64,000 nt of DNA from Serripes groenlandicus (Eukaryota > Mollusca > Bivalvia > Cardiida > Cardiidae): the NCBI GenBank assembly GCA_031761405.1, contig JASEVX010000111.1, forward strand, positions 7,501-71,500. Direction: 5' to 3'. The position numbers and the translations under genes were made by a program. The notes under the pieces were generated by a model. That model searched no databases. It was not told where the DNA came from and saw nothing but the letters and a program-made list of their open reading frames with translations. Below are positions 43,788 to 54,844 of this stretch, one piece after another (position 1 is the first letter of the stretch; each line of letters opens with the position of its first letter).

Positions 43788-44006
43788 CCCTTTCCCACAT
43801 GTAGATGCTTTCTCATGCCTCTGCAGCAGATGAATTTTGAAATCATAGTGGCAAATAGAGAAATAGCTCATAATGAGCAATTTCTCCATTTGTCACAATT
43901 ATTTCAACTCTTTTCCATAATCATATTATCATTTATAGATATTTTCTATATTTAGGACTTGATAATTTCAGTCATCTGCTGCAGATTCGTTGTATGTGGG
44001 AACGGG
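43788..44006. mobile_element. TTAA-type MITE, complete
   Basis: CCCTTTCCCACATGTAGATG ... GTATGTGGGAACGGG; right TTAA intact (44007-44010), left ATAA. Hairpin GAGAAATAGCTCATAATGAG / CAATTTCTCC is well kept. Confidence 0.82.
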
Positions 44007-44014
44007 TTAAATTG

Positions 44015-44235
44015 CATCATGGTGGCTAGTTCACCTAGTCATGTACTTCCTTGTTTCCTTACATCAGACCTCCATACAACATTCTCCCCTGTCAACATTT
44101 CAACATTGGCTATTTTAGCCAAATGATGCTAGTCACAATTACTTTTGTCAATCATCAGGAAGCATCATCATCAAAGTTAGGGTTCAAACTCATGACCTAA
44201 TGATCAATTGGCCTTGTTACTGACTGACTGAAACT
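44015..44235 (-). repeat. Degenerate tRNA-SINE
   Basis: CATCATGGTGGCTAGTTCAC, TTACTTTTGTCAATCATCAG, GGGTTCAAACTCATGACC and CTGACTGACTG follow the order of the SINE at 46.6 kb with many changes. Confidence 0.6.
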
Positions 44236-44340
44236 CTATTTCGAAAACAGTGAATTGCAAGAACAGTGTCTGTTTACAAAAGACACACAAAAGCTGCTTT
44301 TCTCTACAATCTTTTCGAAGCTTTACGAACTGGGATATAA

Positions 44341-45432
44341 ACAAGAGGGCCATGATGGCCCTGGAATCGCTCACCTGATTTTTTTTTTCCACTTTAGCTA
44401 TTAAGCCCCGCCCCCTGGCAGTCATAGTTTCCGACCAATCAACTTGGCTAGAAGGAATCTGATAGAGGGTCACGCTAGGAACATTTCTACAAAATTATTT
44501 GGAAATCTGCCAGACACTTTTGGAGGAGAAGATTTTTTAAGTTTTCACTATAGCCATAAAAGGCAAAATAGCCCCGCCCCCCCCTGGTGGCCATGTTTTT
44601 CGACCAATCAACTTGGCTTGAAGGAATCTGATAGAGGGTCATCCAAGGAACATTTCTACAAAATTATTTGAAAATCAGCCTGACACTTTCGGAGAAGAAG
44701 ATTTTTTAAGTTTTCACTTTGGCCATATAAGGCAAAATAGCCCCGCCCCCTGGCGGCCATGCTTTTTGACCAATCAACATGGCTTGAAGGAATCTGATAG
44801 AGGATCACCCAAGGAACATTTCTACAAAATTATTTGAAAATCGGCCTGACACTTTTGCAGGAGAAGATTTTTTAAGTTTGCACTATAGCCATATAAGGCA
44901 AAATAGCCCCGCCCCCCCTGGCGGCCATGTTTTTCGACCAATCAACATGGCTTGAAGGAATCTGATAGAGGGTCACCCAAGGAACATTTCTACAAAATTA
45001 TTTGAAAATCGGCCAGACACTTTCGGAGGAGAAGATTTTTTAAGTTTTCACTATAGCCATATAAGGAAAAATAGCCCCGCCCCCCCTGGCGGCCATGTTT
45101 TTCGACCAATCAACATGGCTTGAAGGAATCTGATAGAGGGTCATCTAAGGAACATTTCTACAAAATTATTTGAAAATCTGCCAACCAGTTTGGGAGAAGA
45201 AAAATTTTGAAGTTTTTTCGGTTTCGTTGCCATGGAAACCAGAATTTTGCATGGATCCCAAAAACTTGAAGGAATTCTGGTGAGGTCATTGAGAGGATGC
45301 TTTCTGTGAAGTTTCATCCAAATTGACCAACTGGTTACTGAGGAGAAGAAGTTGACGGACGACGCACGACGGACGCCGGACAAAAGGCGATCACAATAAC
45401 TCACCTTGAGCAAAGCTCAGGTGAGCTAAAAA
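44341..45432 (+). mobile_element. Tandem-repeat element, AGCCCCGCCC family
   Basis: 5' ACAAGAGGGCCATGATGGCC, CGCTCACCTGA. Five units of about 168 bp with GGCGGCCATGTTTTTCGACC and AACATGGCTTGAAGGAATC. Unique 3' segment (GTTGCCATGGAAACCAGAAT), GACGGACGACGCACGACGG run, hairpin CTCACCTTGAGCAAAGCTC, AGGTGAGCTAAAAA. A near-identical element is at 59.5 kb. Confidence 0.92.
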
Positions 45433-45469
45433 GAAATCCAAGTTATATTTGACAGCTAGTCCTTATATA

Positions 45470-45655
45470 TCAACTCTCTCTCACATGCAAATGAATTCTG
45501 CCGCCTATGAAGGAGACGATTTTTGAAATCATTCAGGCAAAAGGAGAAATTACTCATAATGAGTAATTTTTCCATTTGCCACAATAATTTCCACTTAATT
45601 CAATAATTGTAATTTCATTTATAGAAACTTTTCATTTTTTTGTTTGAAGGTTTTG
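45470..45655. repeat. Degenerate TTAA-type MITE
   Basis: No clear ends, but the hairpin GAAATTACTCATAATGAGTA / ATTTTTCC and GGCAAAAGG are characteristic. Confidence 0.55.
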
Positions 45656-45812
45656 AGAGTGCTATTGTTTAATGAAATCATACAAATCTTTACTTGTCAT
45701 TTTGGTATAGATTTTGTTTATATTAGCGAAGAAAGAAAACAGACAGATATGTGTATTAAAATATATAAATACGTTTCCTTTCAGCACAACAGAAAGAAAC
45801 TCAGAACCTTAC

Positions 45813-45884
45813 CTCATCTGATATACATGCCAACATAAGTTTACTGTTTCTGATGCCATTCGCCATATCTCTAAAGATTCCTTT
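45813..45884 (-). CDS. TIR-domain exon (second part)
   Basis: A 72-bp exon between acceptor ATTTACAG (45886-45885) and donor GAG|GTAAGG (45812). It codes KGIFRDMANGIRNSKLMLAC plus ISDE. The pattern G-[IL]-F-x-D-M-x-x-G-I-x-N-S-x-x-x-x-A-C-[IV]-S-[DP]-[EK] is the helix-strand region of animal TIR domains that precedes Y-x-x-S-x-x-C. TIR domains act in innate immune signalling or as NADases. The exon is in phase with the exon at 56.8-57.0 kb (phase 0). The following exon was not found downstream in the window. Confidence 0.7.
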
Positions 45885-45944
45885 CTGTAAATAGAAGAAA
45901 GGTTGTTATCATTAACTTAAAGAAAAGTTTTCAACAAATCACAT

Positions 45945-46196
45945 TTCAGCAGCGAGTTCACCTACAAATGTGTTTCCAGGCTTTCTCATACCAGTTCTCC
46001 ACACAACAGTCTTTCCAAGCAACTGGCTGTTTTTCCACATAGAATGTAAGCCCATTGTTGGAAGACAATCAACAAAAAGCACATTGACCTGTGTCAAAGG
46101 TGGAATGAATGTTCAACAAACTGGAGTTCAAATTCACACATCCTGGATTGACAGCCCATGTCGCTATAGACAGAGCTCCTGGGGTTCAGCCTTTTA
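45945..46196 (-). mobile_element. tRNA-derived SINE, diverged
   Basis: GCGAGTTCACCTACAAATGT, CAGTTCTCCACACAACAGTC, TTGACCTGTGTCAAAG, CTGGATTGACAGCCCATGTC, GCTATAGACAGAGCTC; B box region altered (GGAGTTCAAATTCAC). Confidence 0.7.
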
Positions 46197-46220
46197 GACA
46201 AGCAATCTAGATTGCTTGTT
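46197..46220. repeat. 22-bp perfect palindrome
   Basis: ACAAGCAATCT and its complement AGATTGCTTGT are directly joined at 46199-46220, beside the SINE head. Confidence 0.7.
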
Positions 46221-46560
46221 ATGGTACTTTTACAAGCACCTGCCTTGAAATTATATAAGGAAAAAGGGAATTGATGGACAGAAAAATATTAGACATGCCT
46301 ATGTTATGCAGTTAAAAACATTTTTGGGAAAAGACATATTGCTCTTTTGCTATTGCTAAATTGTTTTTATAAATCATTTGCTGCAGAAGCGACAAAAGTC
46401 ATTTGTATCATAAAAATACTTCATGCTTCCCCTCAAGTAGACCAATTTAATACATCTGACTTTACATTTTACTCCATCTGATCATCATCTGACCAAGTCT
46501 CAATTCGGAAATATGACCTCTAGAGTGTTTTTGTGCTTAGGTGCGTTAGTTAATAGTAGT
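46221..46560. other. Degenerate MITE and low-copy sequence
   Basis: 46260-46410 has TTGCTCTTTTGCTATTGC and CATTTGCTGCAGAAGCGACA, reminiscent of the TTAA-type MITE. The rest shows nothing recognisable. Confidence 0.4.
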
Positions 46561-46562
46561 GA

Positions 46563-46868
46563 CTGATTGATTGAGTGATTGGGGTTTAACACCGTTTTTA
46601 ACAATTTCTCAGTTATATCACGGCAGCCAGTTCACCTACTCATGCATTTCCTGGTTTTCTCACACCAGTACTCCACACAACAATCTTCCCAAGCAACTGG
46701 CTGCTTTTCCACATAGACTTAGCCCAGCCCATTGGTGGAAGAGGAATGACGCATGTCGCATTGACTTTTGTCAATCCTCGGAAAGAAAGTTGGCCGAGCC
46801 GGGATTCGAACTCACAACCCCTCAATTGAAAGCCCGCGTCGCTACCGACTGAGCTTCCGGGGCTCGGC
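46563..46868 (-). mobile_element. tRNA-derived SINE, complete
   Basis: Read on the minus strand: CCGAGCCCCGGAAGCTCAGT head (A box), GTTCGAATCCCGGC (B box), central body with GACAAAAGTCAATGCGACAT, CTGCCGTGATATAACTGAGA and tail GGTGTTAAACCCCAATCACT with ATCA repeats. About 305 bp; the best copy of the family here. Confidence 0.88.
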
Positions 46869-47013
46869 ATTGTAGTGACACTCATTTTTAAATAGCCAGT
46901 CATTGGTGACAACTTAGCAATTTTACTTGCAGAATCTCTTCCTTTTTGCCCTATACAAGGCAAACATTCGGTATAATTTTTCAATAGCCTGACTGTCCAA
47001 CAACAGGCCATAT

Positions 47014-47400
47014 CAGATTGATTGGGGTTTAACCCTTTCCCTCATATAGACGCTTTCTGACGCCTCTGCAGCAGACGGCTTTTTGAAAACATAGTGACAA
47101 AAGAAGAAATTGCACAAAACATGCAATTTCTCCCTTTTGCCACAATGTTTTCCACTTTTTTTGTCATATGTTATCCATTCAATTATTGAGATTTTCTATT
47201 TTTTTGACAAAATACGTTCAAAGTCGTCTGCTGCAGAATTGCCGTATGAAGGAAAGTGTTAATGCCATTTTCAACTATTTGTCAATTTTATCACTGCGGC
47301 AAGTTCACCTGCTCATGCTTTTCCTGGCTCAAACCAGTACTCCACACAACAGTCTTTCCAAGCTACTGGCTGCTTTACCACAAAAACTGTTAGCCCATGT
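47014..47400 (-). mobile_element. tRNA-SINE split by a MITE
   Basis: 47014-47030 (GATTGATTGGGGTT) and 47261-47400 (TGCCATTTTCAACTATTTGT, GCGGCAAGTTCACCTGCTCA) are the two sides of one SINE tail region, separated by the MITE at 47033-47258. The tRNA head is lost beyond about 47400. Confidence 0.82.
47033..47258. mobile_element. TTAA-flanked MITE inserted in a SINE
   Basis: CCCTTTCCCTCATATAGACG ... ATGAAGGAAAGTG, TTAA at 47029-47032 and 47259-47262. Complete SINEs read GGGGTTTAACACCG at this place, so one TTAA of the SINE was duplicated. Inner hairpin AAATTGCACAAAACATGCAA is present. Confidence 0.9.
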
Positions 47401-47578
47401 AGTCCAGTCAGTAAGTGGGGAAAATGGGCTCAACATCAAACTAATTGCAACAGAAATGATATTGTTTTTTAATAGTTTGATACCTATAACATCACTGGTA
47501 AAAAATCTACAAAAATCTACAGAGGGGAAATTGGTATAGTTTCCTTATTTAAATAATAACCCAAAAGGTAGAAAACAC

Positions 47579-47620
47579 CAGAGACATATAAACACATATG
47601 TGTTTATAAATATGTCTCTG
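47579..47620. mobile_element. Micro-palindromic insertion, 42 bp
   Basis: CAGAGACATATAAACACATA and GTGTTTATAAATATGTCTCTG, flanked by the perfect 7-bp repeat AAAACAC (47572-47578, 47621-47627). Longest copy, with an AAT insertion in the right arm. Confidence 0.88.
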
Positions 47621-47639
47621 AAAACACCAACTGTTTTCA

Positions 47640-47966
47640 ACATTGTTTCTAAGTATCTATGCAAGGAACAAATTTAAGCGGACATTGTACCTTAGTTTTA
47701 ACATATATCTAACACAAATGTAATCTGAATATAAAAATGATTTTACCAACTTTGTATCAATTTATAGACATTTGTGATCATACTTCAAGGTATATCTTAT
47801 CCCACCCACTTGCGCAAGCAGGCATACACATAAAACTAAACAGTACCATAAAGTAACTTAGATACACAAGCAATCAATCAATTTGAGCAAAGGCTTGTGC
47901 AGAAGACTTCTTCAACAAACAGGCCGACTAATGCACATCTGAAGACAAATGTTAAAAACCTTGTAG
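47640..47966. other. Low-copy sequence
   Basis: No gene or repeat recognised between the micro-palindrome and the next element. Confidence 0.4.
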
Positions 47967-47967
47967 A

Positions 47968-49241
47968 ACAAGAGCGCCAAATGTCACAAAATACGCCCGT
48001 TCTGTTTTTTTTTCGACCAAGTATAGTGGTAATTGGTTGTACGTCAGCCAAACTTAGAGAGCGGACACTGTTAGTACAGGTTTGGCCATTTCGAGGGACA
48101 TAATTGTGTAGTGACTAAGATAACGTTGTAAGTTATCAAACGTGACCAAGATATTCTGCCCATAAACATATTGTCTAAATTTGGTGATGATCGGATAAAG
48201 GCTTTACAAGTTATTTAGCTGACAAGACCAATTTTAGGTAATTTCAATAATTAAAAGGCAATAACTCTCTATCAACTGGAGCAATATGGCTAGTTATCGA
48301 ACTTGTCCAAGATATTACGCCAATACATTCCGACTAAATTTGGTGATGATTGGACAAAAGCTCCCAAAGTTATTGAGCTGACAAGACCAATTTTAGGTAA
48401 TTTCTATAATTAAAGAGGGATAACTCTCAATTGACTAAAGCGATATGGCTAGTTATCAAAATTATCCGAGATATTATGCCAATACACATTCTGACCAAAT
48501 TTAGTAATGATTGGATAAAGGCTTCTAAAGTTATTGAGCTGACAAGACCAATTTTAGGTAATTTCTATAATTAAAGGGCGATAACTATCAATTGACTTAA
48601 TCAATATGGCTAGTTATATAACTTGTCCGAGATATTATGCCAATACACATTCTGACCAAATTTGGTGATGATTGGACAAAGGCTCCTAAAGTTATTGAGC
48701 TGACAAGACCAATTTTAGGTAATTTCTATAATTGAAGGGCAATAACTCTTGATTGACTAAAGCGATATGGCTAGTTATCAAACTTGTCCGAGATATTATT
48801 CCAATACACATTCTGACTAAATTTGGTGATGATTGGACAAAGGCTTCTAAAGTTATTGAGCTGACAAGACCAATTTTGGGTAATTTCTATAATAAAATGG
48901 CAATAACTCTTGATTGACTAAAGCGATATGGCTAGTTATCGAACTTATCCGAGATATTATGCCAATACACATTCTAAAGTTATTGAGCTGACAAGACCAA
49001 TTTTGGGTAATTTCTATAATTAAAGGGCAATAACTCTTGATTGACTAAAGCAATATGGCTAGTTATCGAACTTGTCCGAGATATTATCCCAATACACATT
49101 CTGACTAAATTTAGTCATGATTGGACAAAGGCTTCTAAAGTTATTGAGCTGACAACATACTGGATGCCGCCCGCCAACCCGGTCGTATGCCGCAGGTAAA
49201 ACTATAATACAATCCGTTTTTTCAAAACGGGCGTATAAAAA
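47968..49241 (+). mobile_element. Tandem-repeat element, 160-bp family with ATACGCCCG ends
   Basis: 5' ACAAGAGCGCCAAATGTCAC then AAAATACGCCCGTTCTG; 3' hairpin CCGTTTTTTCAAAACGG then GCGTATAAAAA. ATACGCCCGTT/AACGGGCGTAT are inverted. Seven units with GAGCTGACAAGACCAATTTT, GGCAATAACTCTTGATTGAC and ATATGGCTAGTTATCGAACT, period 160 (one shortened to about 120). There is no GACG-rich run, unlike the other families. Confidence 0.85.
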
Positions 49242-49378
49242 CAGGGCATTGCTCTTACAAAGTATATTTTGCGACACCGTTTAACATTTTGTTCCGGATT
49301 TTAATTATTTTGCTTAATAGCTTTTCAAGGATTGGTTTAAATGTCTCAGAAATGTATATGTTTGAAACCCGTAATGAA
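49242..49378. other. Short spacer between two elements
   Basis: AT-rich, nothing recognised. Confidence 0.4.
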
Positions 49379-50145
49379 ACAAGAGGGCCATGATGGCCCT
49401 GGATCGCTCACCTTAATTATACAATGTACTGCAATGCAAGACAATTATTCTGAATGCAACCTCCACAGTGTTAACAATATTTTCCTTCATTTGGCCTAGT
49501 GATCTATATTTTTTTTACCTGATATGACCCATATTCCAACATGGACTAGATATCATCAAGACAACATTCTGACAAAGTTTCAACTTGCTCAAAGTAAAAA
49601 TGCGGCCTCCGGAGTTTGAACAATATTTTCCTTTATTGACCTAGTTTCTGATCCAATATGACCACCCATATTCGAACTTGACCTAGATATAATTCAGACA
49701 AACATTCTGACCAAATTTCAAGCTGCTGAAGCACAAAATGCGGCATCCAAAGTGTTCACAAGATTTTCTTTCAATTTGATCTAGTGACCTAGTTTTTGAC
49801 CCAGCATGACCCATATTCAAACTTGGCCTACATATCATCAAGAAAAACATTCTGATAAAGTTTTATCATGGTCAAGTTGAAAATGTGGCCTCCAGAGTGT
49901 TAACAAGATTTCCCTTCAATTCGACCTAGTGACCTAGTTTTTGACCTCATATGGCCCAGTTTAGAACTTGTCCAAGATTTTATGGAGATGAACATTCTGA
50001 TAAACTTTCATGAAGATTGGATGCAAAATGTAGCCCGTAGAGTGTTAAAACAAGCTCAAATGTTGACGACGCACGACGGACGGACGCCGGACAAAATGTG
50101 ATCACAATAGCTCACCTTGCACTTCGTGCATAGGTGAGCTAAAAA
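49379..50145 (+). mobile_element. Tandem-repeat element, 142-bp family
   Basis: 5' ACAAGAGGGCCATGATGGCC, CGCTCACCT; 3' GACGACGCACGACGGACGG, hairpin CACCTTGCACTTCGTGC, ATAGGTGAGCTAAAAA. Four units with TTTGACCTAGTGACCTAG, GACCCATATTCAAACTTGG and AAACATTCTGACAAAGTTTC. The ends are those of the 167-bp family but the core is unrelated. Confidence 0.9.
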
Positions 50146-50213
50146 CTCCAAAACCATTGCTGACAAAAAGGAGCAATCTCCCCTTTACCTACAAAGTTTT
50201 TCAACATAATATA

Positions 50214-51630
50214 ACAAGAGGCCCATGAGGGCCTATGCTCTACTGGCATTGATCTGGCTTGTTTCAAAAGGAACCAATAGTAAATGGAAGCTCTATTGTG
50301 TTCACAAGCTGTATTATAGCAATTTTGACAATTTCAAGGGCCATAATCCAGCCATGCATGGGTAGATCTGGCCGTTTTTTAGAAATGAACCAAACTCTCA
50401 TGGATATCTAACTACTGTATAAGTTTGATTGAGATACAATAAAAAATAAGGACTGTATCATATTAACAAGCCCTATTATAGCAATTTTGACAATTTCAAG
50501 GGCCATAATTCAGTCATGCATGGGGCGGATCTGGCTTGTTTTCGAAAGGAATCAACCTCTCATGAATATATAACTACTGTATAAGTTTGGTTGAGATACA
50601 ATAAAAAATAAAGATTGTATCGTGTTAACAAGCTCTATTATAGCAATTTTGACCATTTCAAGGGCCATAATCCAGTCATGCATGGGCAGATCTGGCTGGT
50701 TTTCGAAAGGAACCGAGCTCTCATGGATATCTAACTACTGTATAAGTTTGGTGTAGATACAATCAAAAGTGAAGACTGTATCGTGTTAACAAGCTCTTTT
50801 ATAGCAATTTTGACCATTTCAAGGGCCATAATCCAGTCATGCATGGGCAGATCTGGCTGGTTTTCAAAAGGAACCGAGCTCTCATGGATATCTAACTACT
50901 GTATAAGTTTGGTTGAGATACAATCAAAAGTGAAGACTGTATCGTGTTAACAAGCTCTTTTATAGCAATTTTGACCATTTCAAGGGCCATAATCCAGTCA
51001 TGCATGGGCGGATCTGGTTTTCGAAAGGAACCGAGCTCTCATGGATATCTAACTACTGTATAAGTTTGGTTGAGATATAATTAAAAATGAAGACTGTATT
51101 GTGTTAACAAGAAATTGTTTACGCATGCACGTACGCACGCACGCACGCACAGACAAATCACCACGACATAAACCCTTCTGGCCTGTGGCCAGTAGAGCTA
51201 AAAATATAGACTGTATCGTGTTAACAAGCTCTATTATAGCAATTTCGATCATTTCAAGGGCCATAATCCAGTCATGCATGGGCAGATCTGGCTGGTTTTC
51301 GAAAGGAACCGAGCTCTCATAGATATCTAACTAGTGTATAAGTTTGGTTGAGATACAATCAAAAGTGAAGACTGTATCGTGTTTACAAGCTCTATTATAG
51401 CAATTTTGATCATTTCAAGGGCCATAATCCAGTCATGCATGGGCGGATCTGGCTGGTTTTCGAAAGGAACCGAGCTCTCATGGATATCTAACTACTGTAT
51501 AAGTTTGCTTGAGATACAATCAAAAGTGAAGACTGTATCGTGTTAACAAGAAATTGTTTACGGACAGACGGACGACGGACGAATCGCCACGACATAAGCC
51601 CTTCTGGCCTTTGGCCAGTAGAGCTAAAAA
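50214..51630 (+). mobile_element. Tandem-repeat element, 161-bp family with two 3' ends
   Basis: 5' ACAAGAGGCCCATGAGGGCC (dyad) then TATGCTCTACTGGC; 3' hairpin CTTCTGGCCTTTGGCCAG then TAGAGCTAAAAA. Units of 161 bp with AAGGGCCATAATCCAGTCAT, GAGCTCTCATGGATATCTAA and GACTGTATCGTGTTAACAAG. A full 3' end occurs at about 51108-51204 (with an ACGC repeat at 51124-51150); then the array resumes for two more units and ends again at 51630. Confidence 0.9.
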
Positions 51631-51884
51631 TAGTTCTTCAAAATTCCCAAATATTACATTTTGCTTCATAATGTAATCAAAGATAATGAATTTAAATCAG
51701 CATATCGGGGAAAGACAGTATAAGGCAAGATTAAGGATACAGGGAGTTATACTTATTACTATAAGAACTTACAGACTAATCTTTAATATAACTACAATAG
51801 TTTAGTTTAAACTTATTTATTTTATATCGATTGCGAAACAAGCCTTTGGCTTAGATTAATCACTCTTGATATCTGCTTCCTGGA
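51631..51884. other. Low-copy AT-rich sequence
   Basis: Nothing recognised. Confidence 0.4.
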
Positions 51885-52015
51885 GACTTAACCAGTACTC
51901 GTGCCGTTTGTATGGAAAAATCCCGAAGACAGGACCCGCTCATCACGAGACTCGAACCAGGGACCTTTGATACGAGAGGCCGAAGCACTACCTATGCACC
52001 ACTGTCTTCCACAAT
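51885..52015 (-). mobile_element. tRNA-derived SINE head, second family
   Basis: Minus strand: GGAAGACAGTGGTGCATAGG, TAGTGCTTCGGCCTCTCGTA, CCCTGGTTCGAGTCTCG (B box). It differs from the GGGGTTGTGAGTTCGAATC family. Confidence 0.65.
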
Positions 52016-52061
52016 GATAGATATGTGGGAAATGGATAAAATTTGTACCATTAAGTCTAAT

Positions 52062-52324
52062 TTGTTTGTTTGGAGTTTAACGCCGCTTTCAACAGCTTTG
52101 GTCATATCACGGCGGTCAGTGCACCTACCCATGTTTTCCTGGCTTTCCCACACCAGTACTTGCACAACATTCTTTCGAAGCCACTGACTACTTTCTCACA
52201 TAGATCAGAGGTGAGAGGCAATGGAAAACATCGCCCGAAAGAATGTAGCCGCAACTGGGTATCGAACCCGTGACCTCCAGATCACAAGTCAGATACGCTA
52301 CCAATTGAGCTACCCGGCCGGGCT
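52062..52324 (-). mobile_element. tRNA-derived SINE, third family
   Basis: Minus strand: GCCCGGCCGGGTAGCTCAAT (A box), GGTCACGGGTTCGATACCC (B box), body, then CACCGCCGTGATATGACCAA, AGCTGTTGAAAGCGGCGTTA and AACTCCAAACAAACAAA tail. It shares the 3' domain of the 46.6-kb family but has a different head. Confidence 0.85.
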
Positions 52325-52587
52325 CCATTAAGTCTAAATATGAATTTTGTTTGTGCCCTACAATGGGGATTTAAAGATATAGAATTATCTATATTTAAGT
52401 ATGAAAGGCATTCATCTTTTCTTGAGGTGAAGTTCATTATTGTTTAGCCATATCATGTCAAAAAGAGTCTTGTTGCTTCTGTATTGTATTGTATTTTGGT
52501 ATCACATCAAGGTTAAAGAGCTGGGCAGCACCTCATATTTGTCATAGAATCATACAGTTCCCCCTCCCCAGATCAACACCGTACAGA
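52325..52587. other. Low-copy sequence
   Basis: No exon or repeat recognised. Confidence 0.4.
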
Positions 52588-52668
52588 GGTAATTTCTCCT
52601 TTTCTCATAATGTTTTCAAAAGTCATCTGCTGCAGAGGCATCAGAAAGCGTTTTTATGTGGGAAAGGG
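52588..52668. repeat. Right half of a TTAA-type MITE
   Basis: AATTTCTCCTTTTCTCATAA, AAGTCATCTGCTGCAGAGGC ... GTGGGAAAGGG, TTAA at 52669-52672; left half missing. Confidence 0.75.
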
Positions 52669-52672
52669 TTAA

Positions 52673-53030
52673 AGATGTACAGCCGTTCTTAAGAGGTGTT
52701 GCTCTTAAGAGATTTAAACATTCTCCGAATATAATCACATTTTGCGAGACGACTTTGGTGAGCTTATAATTGCTCATCTTGATGTAGAAGAACAGGGAGG
52801 ACTCGGATGAAACTGTAAAAATGTATGTCCATCCTAGCAGATCTCTAGATAACACTTGTACAATGTATTTCACTCTCAAACCTTCTTTGACAACCCTCAA
52901 ACCCTATGTTGTGGCTATTAAAAAAAAATCGTCCCACTAAGATCATTTGTTTGAGTACCCACGACATAAGGTTATGAATGTTAAGCTAAAATAATGATAT
53001 TCTTGCAAAAAGACCTGTTTACTCCTTCTT
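52673..53030. repeat. Unrecognised frame and palindromic repeat
   Basis: 52690-52900 has a 70-residue minus-strand frame (RVVKEGLRVKYIVQVLSRDL...) that I do not recognise. 52890-53030 is a diverged copy of the GTGGGTAC palindromic repeat (GAGTACCCACGACATAAGG). Confidence 0.4.
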
Positions 53031-53032
53031 AA

Positions 53033-53192
53033 CATTTCCCCACATATACACACACTCTGACGCCTCTGCAGCAGAAGACAACTTTTAAAAACATTGTGGA
53101 AAAGAAGAAATTGCTCAAAACTTCTTTCAGAAATCATGCATTCATTTATAGAGATATTCCGTACTTTTGTCTAGATATCAAGATAGAAAGGG
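53033..53192. mobile_element. TTAA-flanked MITE
   Basis: CATTTCCCCACATATAC ... AAGATAGAAAGGG with TTAA on both sides (53029-53032, 53193-53196). Confidence 0.75.
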
Positions 53193-53196
53193 TTAA

Positions 53197-53540
53197 TATC
53201 TAGGTCTCTGTCCCGAGTCTTGGATTTTCACAGATGCAATATTTAGAGCCCTTTCACAGCAGACTCGACTCTTCTTTATTTTCATTAACTCATTAGTTTC
53301 GACATTATTTACAAAATGGACTGACAATTTCTCCTATGTGTATACAATATTTTCAGCTTGACCTACAAAAGAAGACCCCCCTCAAAGATCAACATTTGTG
53401 GATAAAGCACCGTGTTTTTAAAGATTGCTGTTATTAACATGTTTTAAACTATAATTGGTAGAAAATTACTGGTGAATACTTAAAATAATTGAATTGAAAT
53501 ATGTTTTGTCATTTTTTTCCTATCCTTTTCTCAATCATTC
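53197..53540. other. Low-copy sequence
   Basis: Nothing recognised. Confidence 0.4.
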
Positions 53541-53544
53541 TTAA

Positions 53545-53757
53545 CCCTTTCCTATATACAACAAATCTGCAGCAAACGATTTTGAAAACATCTGAGGAAA
53601 ATGTTGAACATCGCTATAAATGAAAGTCAAATATTCAATGGGAATGAAAACATTGTGGCATAATGAGAAATTGCTCACTATGTGCATTTTCTCCTTTTGC
53701 CAGAGGGTTTTCACATTTTGTGTGATTTAAATTTCTACAATGCATCTGCATGTTGGA
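53545..53757. mobile_element. TTAA-type MITE, right end degraded
   Basis: TTAA at 53541-53544, CCCTTTCCTATATACAAC, GCAGCAAACGATTTTGAAAA, hairpin AGAAATTGCTCACTATGTGC; the right end has lost GGGAAAGGG. Confidence 0.7.
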
Positions 53758-53837
53758 AAACAAAACATTTTGACAACCAATATTGGCTCAGACATGCATG
53801 ATTAGTTGGTAAAGACCAATAGTTGTCCCAAGATCCC

Positions 53838-54014
53838 ATGTCCTTTTGACTTTTGAAAACATTGTTGCAAAAAGAGAAATTGCTCATAACAAGCAATTTA
53901 TCCTTTTGCCTTGATGTTTTCAAAATTATATATTCAATATCTGTACTTTTATTTATATAGAGATGTTCCATATTTTTGCCTTTATGAGTGGGCGTTCCAG
54001 CATTTGGGAAAGGA
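53838..54014. repeat. Degenerate TTAA-type MITE
   Basis: GACTTTTGAAAACATTGTTG, GAGAAATTGCTCATAACAAG / CAATTTATCC hairpin, right end ATTTGGGAAAGG. Confidence 0.6.
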
Positions 54015-54168
54015 CACCTAGCGTGTTTTCGAGTAGCGTCCTTTTCACTGATTTTAATTACGCTCATTATATGTTTTGCTATCAATTTCAAGTTCAGACT
54101 ACTATGGTTATAAATAACCAGTGTCTTTGAAAGTAAATAATACAACCAAGACATTGTAGGGAGTGAAA

Positions 54169-54368
54169 ACAAGAGGCCCATGAGGGCCTATGCTCTACTG
54201 GTATGGTTCTTTGGTCATTTTCAATCCAGATCATGTATGTATGGTGAAGATCGGATAGTAAATGGAGGCTCTTTTGTGTTCACAAGCTGTATTATAGCAA
54301 TTTTTACAATTTCATGCGCCATGGACGCACGCACGGACGACGGACAAATCGCCACGACATAAGCCCTA
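54169..54368 (+). mobile_element. Deleted 161-bp-family element, 3' hairpin lost
   Basis: ACAAGAGGCCCATGAGGGCC and TATGCTCTACTGG at the 5' end, one partial unit, CGCACGCACGGACGACGG and CGCCACGACATAAGCCCT. The terminal GGCCTTTGGCCAGTAGAGCT is missing. 200 bp in all. Confidence 0.85.
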
Positions 54369-54541
54369 AATTAGAGAGGGAATTCATTATTACCTAATAA
54401 AAGCTCTGAAAAGAATTTAAATGTGAATGTCAGTCGTAAAAAATAGATGCCCCTGTCTACTTATATGGACAAAAAAATATGCAAGGTTAACATATAAATA
54501 ACCAATAAACTTATCAAAGAAATGACAATGCACGAAAAATG
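54369..54541. other. Short low-copy sequence
   Basis: Nothing recognised. Confidence 0.35.
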
Positions 54542-54545
54542 TTAA

Positions 54546-54768
54546 CCCTTTCCCAATTTCAACAAATCTGCAGCAGAAGACTTTGAAAACATCTTCGCAA
54601 AAGTATGGAAACTTTCTATAAATGAAAGTATAGTTATTTAACAGAGTTGAAAACAATGTGGCGAAAGGAGAAATTACTTGTTTTGATTAATTTACTCTAT
54701 TGTGACAGTGTTTTCAAATGTCGTTCGTTGCAGAGCTAGGTGTCAGAAAGCATCTATATGTGGGAAAT
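54546..54768. mobile_element. TTAA-type MITE
   Basis: TTAA at 54542-54545, CCCTTTCCCAATTTCAAC ... CATCTATATGTGGGAAATTT; right end and target changed. Confidence 0.75.
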
Positions 54769-54844
54769 TTAAGAGTTAACTTGATACATTTCTAAGTACA
54801 TGTAATGTTGTTTTGGAAGGATGGGTTAAATAGTAACTGTTATC

